A DNA stretch of 64,000 nt from Kappaphycus alvarezii. Lineage: Eukaryota > Rhodophyta > Florideophyceae > Gigartinales > Solieriaceae. The position numbers and the translations under genes were made by a program. Shown one piece after another: positions 51,701 to 64,000 of this stretch. The stretch is from positions 1,178,001 through 1,242,000 of the forward strand of contig NADL03000464.1 of assembly GCA_002205965.3 (NCBI GenBank), written 5' to 3'. How positions within the stretch are numbered: the stretch's first letter is position 1; the number at the start of each line of letters is the position of its first letter. The notes beneath the pieces are model-generated. The model saw only the letters and a program-made list of their open reading frames with translations, ran no database searches and was not told the origin of the DNA.

Positions 51701-54700
51701 GAGAGGAACAGTAGCTTCGAAATAAGTATCAAAAGTAAATTTTCTATTCAATATTCTTCACTTTTTAAGCCCTCACATTTAGTCCAAATATTTTATGTAC
51801 TTTTCTTACGTTTCATCTCTCTTTTTGATGCCTTTAGAAGGTATCGACCACTTGGGGAGTGCTAAGCTTGCTTTGGAACTTCCAAGACAGATACGTTGTC
51901 AGTATCCCAGAATACTGATTTACGTATTGCTGTAATGGTGCAATTACCCCTTACTCAGAAGCTATCTTCCATGACATTAATGTTATGGCAGATATTCCAT
52001 TTTGGTATTTTTTTGTGAATGTCATATAAACTATTATCCATGAAGTATCTAGGTAGTTGTCGGAAACCATAACGCTTATCGGTTTAAATAGTCGATATAA
52101 ACATCGGTCATTTCCAAGTCGTCCCGGGGGGAGCAACCATTGGCCAAAATTTGAATCTACACGGACTCTGCGCCTGACAATCCACAGTTTCTCATGAAAT
52201 ATTTTGATCTGATGCTACATGTTTACAATAACGCGTTTTTTACATTATTTGTAACAAATCAGATGTCTTAGGTCCGGATTTTGACCTCAGAACTACAGCT
52301 GTAGGATAAAATTAAAAACTTCCATACTTAGTAATGGGGTTTAGGGTACATAGAAACAAGTAATTGACAGCAAATTCGTAGCTTTCTTTCCAGCTACCCG
52401 CTGCTCCAACCCATCACTAGTTACACTGCCACCAATAGTCAAAAAAAGTCTTCCATCCTGGATACAGAAATCTACTTTGATTTAATTGCGATGCACTTGT
52501 AAATCTCGGTAACGATCCATGGATATCGATCTTGTTTGAAACTTGTATTTTGCAACTGCCTTCAACTAAATCTTTTTGCAGACCTTTTTGTACCAGGATT
52601 ATGGTATGTGAAACTAAGTGGCAAAAGTCTGCACGCAGCTGCTTCTACGGCGGCGCTAATAAACTTACGCTTAGCGCCAATTAACCATTTTGTGAGCTGA
52701 TCAGATCCCAATTTGTTAGAGAAACTGCAATGGGAGTTCGTATGGTTTCGAAGAGCAGATGTTCCTTAGTACCGAATGAATGTTTCCCGCAGAATTAATG
52801 AATAAGTGTCTGAAAAAACGTCTGATAGGACAGAGCCCGTTTGCTTTGACTTGACCGGATAGATTAAACTGTGTGAAACTGATGGCTAGTTCAGTCCGCT
52901 ACTTGGCCGAACCTCGGTATTTATTTTACTCTAGGTAGACTATTAAAGGTAAAAATACATTGAATAAAGGTACCAGGGCGAGACATATAAGAGATGGAAG
53001 GCCCGTGAAGCAGTGTAGATTATAATGGTTCGCTACCCAGTCAAGTATGGAAACGAGGGATACTACGATGAAAAGTAGACTTAGTCCAAACAGAAGGAAC
53101 CCAATGGAGGAAGAGCTACCTAAAAGGGGAGCCTAAAAAGGAAATTGCATCGTTACGCTATTTGAATGTGTATAGTGTGGGTGCTTATGTCACCAACACA
53201 CAGTGTTTGACAACTAACTTATTGTACTGTATCTGAGTTGAGTCAGATCGACTAGGTAACCGAAGATATGAGTAAAAATAAGCCCCTCAGTCGCGGATCC
53301 CACATGGCGCTTTAAAGTATAATAACTACATCAAGTATTGTATTTTATATAGATCAGTGGTAGGGATTAATAAAGTAGGTTGATCTTGAAGTGAATTTTT
53401 GTAACAGAACTTATTGATAAAGTTTCTTTGTAGGTAATTTTACTGTTGATGTAATTTGGCATTTGATATTCATATTGACCTCTGAGGTCACTTGAAAATC
53501 AAACAGGACACGATATCTTAATATCAACATCAAAGTGAGATCATTATCAATAGGGAAATACACGTTTTGCAAAATAGAAACTAAAAATGTGTACTCATCC
53601 CAATTTTACGTGAAAGTTTGATCTTGATACTGATTTGTGAGCTATTAATACAGTGCTGGCTAAGTAAGTTTATTACCAAGCTACGTGATCGGATCTATAA
53701 ATCAAAAGAGTTGAAATAGTTGATGTCAGATGAATTCGTACAGTGTTCATGTAAAAAGGATCACTTCTTTAAAGTTTCCGGAGAAAAGGTTGCGCGAGGT
53801 ACAATCAAAACGTCAGACGTATAATAATAGAAAATTCATAAAGAATAGTTACGCACAGGTCCTAAATCACTTGGACATAGTTGGAATGGTACACTTCGGG
53901 AGATTAATATGTTTGCAGTCCTGTTCCTGATTGTTTTCCGTACCGACCGGTCGGAACCCTAGAACGGATAATATTAATACCATTAGAATACAAATATTCG
54001 TCAAAAAGGAGCATTTTTCATGCATTAACCTTACATGGTCACCATATTTTGCTATTCTTGCTAACATTTCGCACGAAAGACTTGTAGGACCAACGTAAAA
54101 AACAATTCTGTAGTCTGTCCGTGTCAGTCACTTTTGAATGCGTCCTTCATGAAAAAATGTTTCTCGCGCGGTTCTCTGTGCTTGACTGCCGTGTCGGATA
54201 TACCTAAGGTGACACACCGTGCATTAATTTACTAAAAGTTTCAATCTTTGAAACTCGTCTAAGTAAAAGCGCCAATATTCTGAATTGTACGGGTATATAT
54301 CCTTTTAGATACTAGCTACCATATCTTTTCCTAAATTGTGGATTATCTTTCTCCGGTACGGAGCTCAACAGTTTGCACGGGTAAGGGAAAGTGGACGAGT
54401 ACAATGACTTTCTCTTAATATAGAAGCGATTTTAATCATTTGAATCAGATTTCTATTCAAGTAGTCTATAATTCTTCCTCATATAATAGCCTCAACATTT
54501 AACCAATTTATGGCCTCCAGGCAACAGATCCCGAAAAAGAGAGTTGAGTTTTTTAGAGCATATCGTACGTAATTTTCTAATTATGAGTTGGTCTGGTCTG
54601 AAGCATGGAGGTCAATTATCCTATCGTCTTGTATCATGTCGACAAATTGGATCACTGCCGTTACCGTTCCTCTGGTGAAATTCGTTACAGAGAGATACTT

Positions 54701-57700
54701 CTCCATTCTGACCTCAAATACTAAGACTGTAGCAGAAGTTGATTGCTTTCGATAATAATAGTTTCGAACTACAAATATTGTGCCTTTACAGTATCAAAAC
54801 GCGCTCTAAGCCTGATGATTTAGTTTCATGGTTGTGTGAAAGGCTTTAAAGAAGTTGATTAAGTAAAAGATGAAAATTTGAGGGGAGGTGCCGTTGTTCA
54901 GTTAAGGAAAAGGATTATCAAGTTTCAGATGCGGTAGTCGGGTCAAGATCTACCCGAAGAGCTTTGAAACATATGGAGTATAGAATATGTTCTTAATTCC
55001 GTGAAGACTGAAAAAAAATCGAAAAAAGCCGGCCGCCTACTCAAGAATGAACCGATGACCATGATTTTAAGCTATACCCCCAATGTTTGCGGGACAAAGC
55101 AGTTTCTGGAATGAGATAGTAGACAAGAGAAGAAAAAACTCTTTTTTTATTTAGGAAGTCATGAAGGTGTATATATACATGGCTAACGACACTGAAATAT
55201 ATCCTAATCTTTCCTGGAAGGCCGAAAAGGTTAAATTAAAGCGAATAAATAGTGAGAAAAGGAAAAGGAAAACTGAAAGTACAGATATACAAGTAGGAAC
55301 AATAGCAAGGAAGAGACTGAAGATTATTCAAAGCTTAAATCAGAGAGGGACAAGTCAACGGAATGGTCAGACTCTTGTCTTAATGAAAAATTTGGCGAGA
55401 TTAATCGCATCAGAAATTTGGGAAAGAAGATGACGACTGGAAAAAAAGCCTCCGTGAGAAGTACTGCGACGGTAAGATGAAGGCGACTGTCGGAGGTCTC
55501 GCAGCTACCAGTCCAAGTACTCTCGGAGCCGGATGTTGAAGGGCATTAACACACAAATCGTGGATTTTACTGACTTCGGTTACTACACTGCTGACGAATA
55601 GTTCCTTTCACTTCGGCTCTTTAGAAAAATACATACATTTGGAGTTCAGATTAAAGTCAAGCAGTTGATGAGCTGTTTATGCTATCTTCAGCTGTAAAGC
55701 TGGATGTAATTGCCATCAAAACCTCCACTAAAGGCCACTTTATGCGTTTTTTGCGGTTTCCAATCTCTTTTCAGTTCCTAATTATTGACTAGGAAATGGA
55801 AGAAACCTTTAAAAGGTCTAATTCTGTTTCATATACTCCAAAATGTTCAATAATACAATAACTTTTCAACAAAAAATAAGAAAAGGTATGACGACGTTCT
55901 TCTATGTTAATATGTTCAATTACCGCCTTTTCTGCGAAAGAACACGCGAATTAAATTGTAGATATCATTATGTATTTCAGGACGGATATATATAACTTAA
56001 AATTTTCTCAAAAAACGATGAAATTGCGAACAGACCGGACCGTATAAAAGAATTGTCGACGAAGTTTCGTTTTCATACTTTGCAGACTACAACTGGAAAT
56101 TTTGCTGTGGTAAACATGTATTTGTTTTGGAAGAAATACCAGTTAATGAAATGAAAAGTGACATTGATGAACTAAAGACTGTCCGTGTTCCGAACCTGCC
56201 CAAGTTGGTAGGTAGTCCTTGCCTTCATGTCTTGCCATCGCCTAGGGCTTATTACTTGAGCATGTGCCATTTGAGTTAGTGAGAAAACAAAACCAAAACT
56301 ACTTGAGAAGAGACATATGCCATTAAGAGAAACTTTTCCAGCGAATCTAACATCTACTTCTGGCACTCAGAGAAGTGTTACTTTTGCAGGCAAAACCAGA
56401 TTGGCCTGCCAGAATAGCTTGATGATGGATGATAATTGCGATTGAAGCTCTCGTTCAATCATTAATTGAAGGATCAGATGAAGTGTTAGTGACCTTGAAC
56501 AAGAGCATATTTGAGGCAATTACAGCCCAAGAATTTAAATAGAATCTAAAGTTGTCTATTTGGAGATAGGAGTATCGCAGATACTGTCAGTGAGCGGTCA
56601 TATTATCTACAAGAAAAAGGACCAAATAATTAAAGTAAAACATAAAAATAGACGTACTGAAATGGAAAGGGGACAAGTTAAATGATCTGCGTCTAATGTC
56701 AAACATGTTATTGTTGCGGATAAGAAGGTTGTTTCGGAAGAGCTAGATGGACTTGCAACTTATTGGTATGACTGAGAAAGGACCTGTAGGCACCTTACAG
56801 GAGGTAGTTAGGCGAAAAAATGTAATTTTTTTTGGGTGGCATATCATAAAATGGTGTACCAGCTAGCAATTATTGAGATAAAAAACACTTTTAACTGTAC
56901 GGAAATGTTCTAGGTGCTTGTTTTCTGCCTTTTGAAGTAAAAGGGTTCGGAGATATTTTTTTCGAAGCTAAAAAATTCTAGAATTCACAGGATAGAGCAA
57001 AAAAAGCCTTTTTGGTCTATTTTTGTTTATATACTTCCTTTATCGCCACATCGAAACGCTTTTGGAACTTTTATGCCATTAAAGCAAGTTAAATGCACAA
57101 AAATAACGGATATTTTCATGCTTTCGGGGAGTTTGAATAAGTTGAATAATTAAATATGGTTTGGATAGATACGGGGATTTTAACGACGCTTCACCAGCCT
57201 GTGATCGGCGCTTGCATAGAATTAACTGAAGTGAAAAGAATTTATACGCATAAAAGATAATTTTACATACTAAAGAATGTTTTTGATTGGGCCGACATTT
57301 GACTAGGCCGAAATTCTGGTTTCACTTGTTTTTGTTTACTTTTACTGTAGCGTAAATTCTAGGTGGATTAATCATTTAGTAGAGAAAATGATGATGTATC
57401 GATTCTAATATCCCTTTGGGAGATAAAATGTTCGATGTTTGCAGCAAAAGTAGCCAGTTTTTTTGGCTCCAATAAAAGTTCGGAGAGTTTCCTAAAATAG
57501 GCTGGGTTCACTGTACGTCAAAACAGTGTCACTTTAATTATTTTGTTCTGGGTTTATGGACATCTTTAATACGACGCACTGAGGCTGGGTGGACATTATG
57601 AATACCTCCTAAGAGCTTCTTGCCTTCATTTTGAGGTGCATTCCTATATCAAACTTTGCAGATTGGGCTGAAATAATAACTAAAAGTTTCGTCGGAAAAA

Positions 57701-60700
57701 TGGAGTGTAAGGAAGGGTAGACTTTTTCTGCTTAGTTCTGAGTAATTCAACATGTTGGGGTAAAAAGTAGTTTATATTCTACTTAACTTCCGAGCGCCTG
57801 GCGGTGGCGTCTTTAATAGATAGTAGATGATACCCAGTAACTTTTTTGCATCTTCTCATTACTTTTTATGCACATATCCGATAGTCCTTGCGGCAGTTCT
57901 AGTTCAAACAATACATGAAGATCTGAACAGAAAAGAACTAGGAAAGCATTGAAATAAGGCAATAAGATATTGAGAATATCGAATATGTAAGACAGAACAG
58001 TAGCGAAGGCATAGATAGATTAACGACTGGACTTTAAATTTCGGTTTCGTAAAATATTTGTGTGTCATCCTTGGTGCAATATCTCAGTAGTGTCAGCACT
58101 ACTGTTTTCCTCAGAGTAGTCTTGCCCTAGATTGTGCAGTTACAGGTCAATATGGTACTAAAGTTACACAGTTTTATTTACATGTGCATCTAAATGCACC
58201 GAAGTAGCTTCATGTGGGGCTATATAGATTATGCGCTATATACATATATTAATTCCGTCCTGTACCTCATTGCACATATCCGATGTAGAACCTTCGCTTG
58301 CATTTTATCCAAGTAGTGGTACTATTCAGTGTGCCGTAAAACATAACTTGACCTAAAAATATCTAATATTTCTTTGGTAATATACCCTTATGTAATCCCC
58401 TGGAAAATTATGAGTGTTAAGCAAACTCCCAGTCCAGTGCTGTACCTACTCAGTATGCTGTGCGAGTACGGTACTGACTAATTACCAAAATTTAAGCAAT
58501 AATCGTTTGATGGAAGTGGAGAAGTGGGTAAGGTACTTGGGCGTCGGATGTATTTACATGCATGTGAGATTACGATTGAGTGTCCTTTAAGTACAATAGT
58601 TTTAAATTCACCAGTACCAGTAAACTGTAGTATCTCTGAGCTAGCTTCAAATAAAATTAAGCATGAGTGGAATGAGTATCTCGATCAGCATTGTAACGAA
58701 AAATTAGGTAATGAAGTTCGCTCAACATTCCGTAGTAACGTATCACAAAAAATAGAGATTTAAAATCGTTTGAATGAACTCCTCATGCGAAAAATATGCA
58801 ACTTTGATTGTCTAGTTCGAAAAAATTTCAAACCAGACTTGAAAAAAAAAACATGTTTTAGAGAGTAAAGAAACCTGGAAAATTTTCCTATACGAAGTAT
58901 TCATGAAGCTGGTCGTAAATGAAGACAACTGCATTTTCTATGCTTAGTTTGTTTTAATTGTCTACGTTCGTAATTTTATCGTTCTCATTTCGATCGTTGT
59001 GACTCGAGCAGTTGATATGTATACAAATTTGCATCTGAATATCCCAGGAATTGTTCAAACATGACCTGAATGATTTCATTCTCTTTTATTTTGACTAAAA
59101 ACTTTTTAAATAAGTAGGGGATCGCGTTTACTGTAGCGGAAACACAAGATGGTATCTTGAAATATTGCTTGGTAGATGTAGTGGAGTCCCGAAAGTCCAA
59201 ATAGTGTAACCTAATATTCGATTTCTTCGTGGTAAGCCTCGAAGTCCGTGTTGCGTTTATCAATTTAACAATTTAACTGTGTCACTATGTCAATAATAGA
59301 TGTAAGATAAGAAAGCACCCATTGCATATATGCAATCTCACTTTTCATCAATTATTGGAGAGTTTCTGGCTTCTGGAAATATTTTTCTATTAATGGGCGA
59401 TATTCTATTGATATTATCAATATTACATATTCAATCGGAGCGAAAAGTACATTGCCTCCCGAATAACTTCCAATTGTAAGAAAAATAACAATTATTTTAA
59501 ACGGCTATATTGCTTTTCCATTTTTAAATTTAGCTTTCAGACAACTTGTTCACATTCCCAAACGTATGAAAAGGTCCTATCCCAGGTTTCTCGTGTTTCT
59601 ATGACTATTTTCGAAATTCAAATACTCACTTGGGAGGCAGAAGTTTTGGTAACTGTTCTGGGGAAAATCCTTAAAACTTTCAGATATGAATTTAAGTTAC
59701 AATTTATTCCGTTAATGTATCTCTAAGTTGGTTCCATTATCTCTTAATTCCACCAGACCTTCTACTGATTTTCGGGAAGGGTCTCTTTTTTATTTTTTTG
59801 CTTTAATATCAAGATTTATTGCACATTCTAGTGTTTAAAGGCATATGAACTGGCTGGTTAAATTCAATAGCAATATTTTGAGGTGCGTCTCCTTGTCTTT
59901 GTAAGTTTGAGTTTAGATCTTTTAATTAAAATCTGTAAACTATTACTATTTATTTATCTTTTCAACTCTTGAACTTATAAACTCGGTACTTTTCGCCATA
60001 TTAAAAAAACTGCAGCCCAGTTTAACGATTTTAGGGTATACCGCATAGGGCCTATGATCTATTTTAACGCAGAAAATATATCATTATGAAGCATATTATC
60101 CTTAATATTCTAATGAGGCAAATTTATTCTAGTTCATAAAAAATTTAAGCTATGGAATGGGTCGCCAGAATGCTACGATATTCATTTAGTTTACTGGATC
60201 CAGCTTTCCGAAAGGTATCCTAACCCTACCTAAATTTCCCACTGAGGCTTACATCTAAAAACTTATTTTGAATCGGGTAACTAGTAGCACTCAAGTAAAA
60301 AGATTCCAAAGGTTTTCTGTCATTTATCCCAAATTTAGCGCCCTCAGTTTTCGTTTCGCGGCTTCTTCATAAGGTTGCAGTGAAATTGGACCTTCTTTAG
60401 TACCATATTGTTGCGGTGCTAGCCGATAAGCTCCAGGGAATTGAATTTATATTTTCTGTTTCCAGAAGTAAATAACCAATTTTGTTTTCTATTATAGTTT
60501 TTATTTCCAAGAGCCAATAGAAAGTAATATCAGTCCCCGCGATTTTGTCAAGTTTTTACCGTTCCCAGAGATAGATTTAATTTTGTACCCGTATTGTACT
60601 TTAGGCCCTCCTTCGGAGAACTGTGTCCGATAGTGGAAGAGTCTCGACATCACCGGCGGGATGATGAAAACCCTTAAATAGATTTTCATGCCCAATACGT

Positions 60701-63700
60701 TCCCTAGCTGCAGAGATCGTTCTTATTTAGTTGCTATTTCTTTCTCTTTTTCTTGACTTTAGTCTTTATAACTTTTTCATCACCACATCATTCTCGTGAA
60801 ACGTATCTCTAGCCCACTTGTAATGTTTTTTTGCCTGCAAACCCTCTGTCACACGTATTTTGGGACATTGCATAAATTCATACTACAGTGCTTCAAGAAA
60901 AGTTATTCCTCGGATGCCTTGAAGTGTCAAAATCTGCGATATTTCTCCTTTTTCTCCTTAGACAGTTATTCGTCGACATCTTTAGAGGTAAATTTCAACG
61001 AGTAATTCTGGAAATATTTCTACGTGAATTGCACTTAACATTCTTTTGTTATCGATTAAAGGGATACCGACTGGACGTTATATCAACTCGAGAGGCTTTT
61101 TAATAAGCGCTAGTACCTCTGATAGAAGTCCAGCTGTCACACAAGCCGCGCCAGTCGCACTTCTGATGTTACGAAAGAGCATAGCTTGGGAGATGAACAC
61201 GCAGCTGCAAGAGAACACCCTTGAAGATAAGAGATCTAAGAAGCGCGAAAAGGGCAACTTTCCTCCTAAGGGAGTTGTGTAAAGTGATCTCTCGGAACCC
61301 AGTTCAGGTTCCACCAGTAAATCGTCTTTATCACTCTCCGAACGAGTGCCCTTAGCCGGTTCAGCATCGAAGCGAGAAAAATAAAAATCAGAATACGAAA
61401 TCAACGAAAAAGGTAGGATCTCTTGTTAAATTAAAAGATACAAAGTATCACAAGACAAGAAGTTTAAAAAGATACTTCATGAAGAAGTGCTATTTAAACG
61501 ATTAGTGGAGACTTTTGACGCGTCCAAAATGTTTCGGGCTCCGTGTTATTAAGCTAAAGAACCAACTCCTCGAGCGAGTACTGTTTTACCGGACTTATCG
61601 TTTCAAAATTATGTCTCAGAAGGTGAAATTTCGGAAATCGGGTAACAAAAGAAACTGATCTCGCTAAATTATAACCAGTACCTATAAAGAGACTTCTTTG
61701 CGGGGGAAGACTCTAATTTTTTTCATTTCAGTCAGAATTAGGGAAATGAGTTTGACCTTGGACTTATGCATATGAGCAAAGATTTTAGATTCCTACTGGA
61801 ATATTCAGAAGGAATCGCCAGTTACAAACTCTGTTCTGTTTCAGAATAAGCAGCCTAAGAAAGACGCTAGAATAAATTCATTGTCAGGAGCCGTCTAGTG
61901 GGAGCTTCGCAGATTCGCAATAAAATAATTTAATCAAATATATGTTTAAAAGCTTCCGTAGGTTAAATAAAATCTACATAAATTCGATATAATCTATTAA
62001 CTGAGCATGAAAAATCTCTGTCTTTGTATTATTTTCCGATAACTTCAAGATTTCATAAGGATTTTCTGTAAAGGTATTGAAACCAAAACCTAAAACTTCG
62101 TTGCACTTCACCTTGAATAGATTTGCCTCACACGTTCCCCGTACTTGCTGGTTTCGCAACAGCAGAAGTAAAAAGCGTTCCAGAACATGTAAGAAAATTA
62201 TCAATGTTACCTTTGAATATTAAGTTGTGAAAACACAACTAAAAGAATGGAGTCGCTGATAAAGACAAAAAACTAAGCTTATGGTGACATAAAGGAATCT
62301 TGATGAATCTAGTTCAGTTCCGTACAGACTTGTATTACTCCTACGGTACCTTGCCCATTGCGCCAGCCTCGGCCATGCACCTTCTGAAAGATAAACAGTA
62401 TGAAGAAAGGGCCCCATTTATTACAGGACTCAGCATCTATCCTCAGACCAGGAAAACAGCAACGCAAGAAAAACAGCTTGTAATTCAGCGATTTTTGATT
62501 ACTGCAACGGTAAATAATGTGCCTATGTAGGACCAAAAACGCATTCTAATCGTTTAAGGTGGATCTGAATATCATCAATATTTCTAATATGATAAGAGAC
62601 ATGAAAAAGGTACAAATCATAATCTTTTGTGAGTTCAAAACTACGCAATAGATCCCACTCACAACAATTATGAAGAAATTTGAAGATTTGTCGGTTTCAT
62701 AGAAGCCAAGTTCGCCACTCAAAAGGTAATTAACTATAAATTGGATCCTAATGCAAGAAATCTCAAGCCTATTTTTGGAAAAGCATGGATCAGAACGGCC
62801 ATCGGAACCAGAAGGAGATACAAACAGTACAAGAAGAATAAAAAGTCAAAAAATGACTGTATGATCTCTTCGAATGAAGGAGGTAGGATACAAGGCTCTT
62901 TGATCTGAAGTATTTTTACAAAGCTCTCTGATTAGCTCGATGCTACACACATTACCGGACGAAAGTGTGTCTCTCTTGGAGCAAGTATTTTCCTAAGAAT
63001 TTTGCGTACTTCAATCTACAACTTTTCCGATAATTCTTAATAGCTTACGAGTTAAGATAATCTCCAATGCAAAGAAAGTTAAAAAAAGGTAATGCGGAGG
63101 TAGTTGATTCGCTACCAAAAATAAGACGTACTTCGGAATGATATTCAAAATTTCATATCGCAACAGTACATTCTATACATAAGTTGAAATTACGAAGTCC
63201 TTCCAGAAATGTTCCCTCATCCGTGTTTAGCACAGATTCAGGGCTTTGCTTTGTTCGAAAATCAGAGCTTTCATTTCAAATGAAACAGTTGATTTCTGTC
63301 GGGTCTCTTCGAGAGACATTCGACCCAATTAGTAGTTTTTTGATATAATTAAAGATTATTTGTGTTGTAAGCTTTTTTGAACCCTGATGGCCCCGCATCA
63401 TCGAGTTTATGAAAGATTCACTTTGGAAATCATACTTGAAGCAGACTTTTGAGACCGTATTATCGATCCCATATTCATTTGTAGTATAAATGTTGAGTTT
63501 AAATACTGTGATAATATTATTACAAATGGAAAGTTTTGAAAAGGACAAAGATAAAATTTGAAATTTCTTTGAGGTAACACACGACAAATGGGCAGAAATG
63601 CTAAACTCCTAAGCCGCTTTGCGGAAAATGAATCAAAAGATTTTTCCCGAATCTTTACATTCTTAATTTAAAATTTTAAATAGAAGTGCAGTTATTACTG

Positions 63701-64000
63701 CAACAATTTTATAAAATTTATCAATAAAAATGTATGTATAGAATCATTGGAATTGTTAGAGTTTACATAGATAAAATTTCAAGTTCCTCCTAGCAAACGT
63801 GGGTGGACGCCGAAGAAGAAAAATAAAAACCAGGTAAATTCAAACGCATTACTGCCGCGATTCGCAGCAACTACTAATAGTACATATAGACATATTTTGT
63901 TGGCCACATGTATAATATTGTGACAAAGTCAAGTTTTTATCTTACAAACGATATTATTTCGTGTCGAAATTCGTTCATCATCCACGATCAAACGGGAAAG
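51701..64000. other. AT-rich, ORF-poor region without recognised genes or repeats
   Basis: Over 12 kb the longest frames are about 60-110 codons and none has a motif I recognise. Pieces that look faintly coding are plus 55161-55433 (Lys/Arg-rich), plus 58524-58763, plus 61046-61380 (Ser-rich, also open on the minus strand at 61404-61078), plus 62300-62530 and minus 63587-63276. The TACTGTACAGTA palindromes and transposon motifs of the left part are absent apart from single chance-level hits (for example near 53223 and 58440). It could be eroded intergenic DNA, intron-rich coding sequence or a pericentromere-like compartment. Confidence 0.5.

Noticed and set aside
61046..61404. Overlapping open frames on both strands as a gene
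   Set aside because: Both strands are open and neither shows a motif; the evidence does not favour one.

Overview
The window is nuclear DNA of a eukaryote that carries a plastid, most likely a red alga. Three things point there. A nuclear gene encodes SmpB, the tmRNA-binding protein, with an N-terminal extension that looks like a plastid transit peptide. The recognisable host genes (DEAD-box helicase, RING-H2 protein, SmpB, Mei2-like protein) have few or no introns. A large share of the sequence is decayed Ty1/copia, Ty3/gypsy, R2-like non-LTR, Harbinger and pogo-type elements. The species cannot be fixed from the sequence alone.

From 0 to 31 kb the window is a graveyard of mobile elements. 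It opens with a minus-strand Ty3/gypsy element (1-3250). Then come a retroelement C-terminus (about 3.4-3.9 kb), a pogo/CENP-B-type DNA transposon (5.7-7.7 kb), a 3' fragment of an R2-like LINE (8.0-9.1 kb), a PD-(D/E)XK-like open region (9.5-10.9 kb) and a two-gene Harbinger-type element (11.9-14.4 kb). A copia element with two 400-bp LTRs (14933-21794) follows; it carries an extra C2H2 zinc-finger ORF and CCAAT boxes ahead of gag. A telobox Myb protein (23954-24703) is the only convincing host gene here. After it lie a second RT fossil and a nearly complete R2-like LINE (26.8-31.2 kb) whose 5' side carries an inverted copy of part of its own N-terminal ORF.

From 32 to 47.5 kb lies the host-gene zone: a DEAD-box RNA helicase (32191-34026), then, after LINE tails and palindromic repeats, a RING-H2 membrane protein and SmpB whose 3' coding ends overlap, a Mei2-like RNA-binding protein, and a multi-pass membrane protein. 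The last two each need a one-base frame change to be read through, which means sequencing indels, mutation or recoding.

From about 50 kb to the end the sequence turns AT-rich and ORF-poor, with none of the palindromic repeats or transposons of the left part. I recognise nothing there except short protein-like pieces, some probably exons.

Two dispersed signals cross the window. One is clusters of a TACTGTACAGTA-type palindrome in the spacers between genes. The other is a set of at least seven 3' ends of one LINE family, recognisable by the C-terminal signature D-V-x-H-P-V-x-S-stop and a conserved downstream core.
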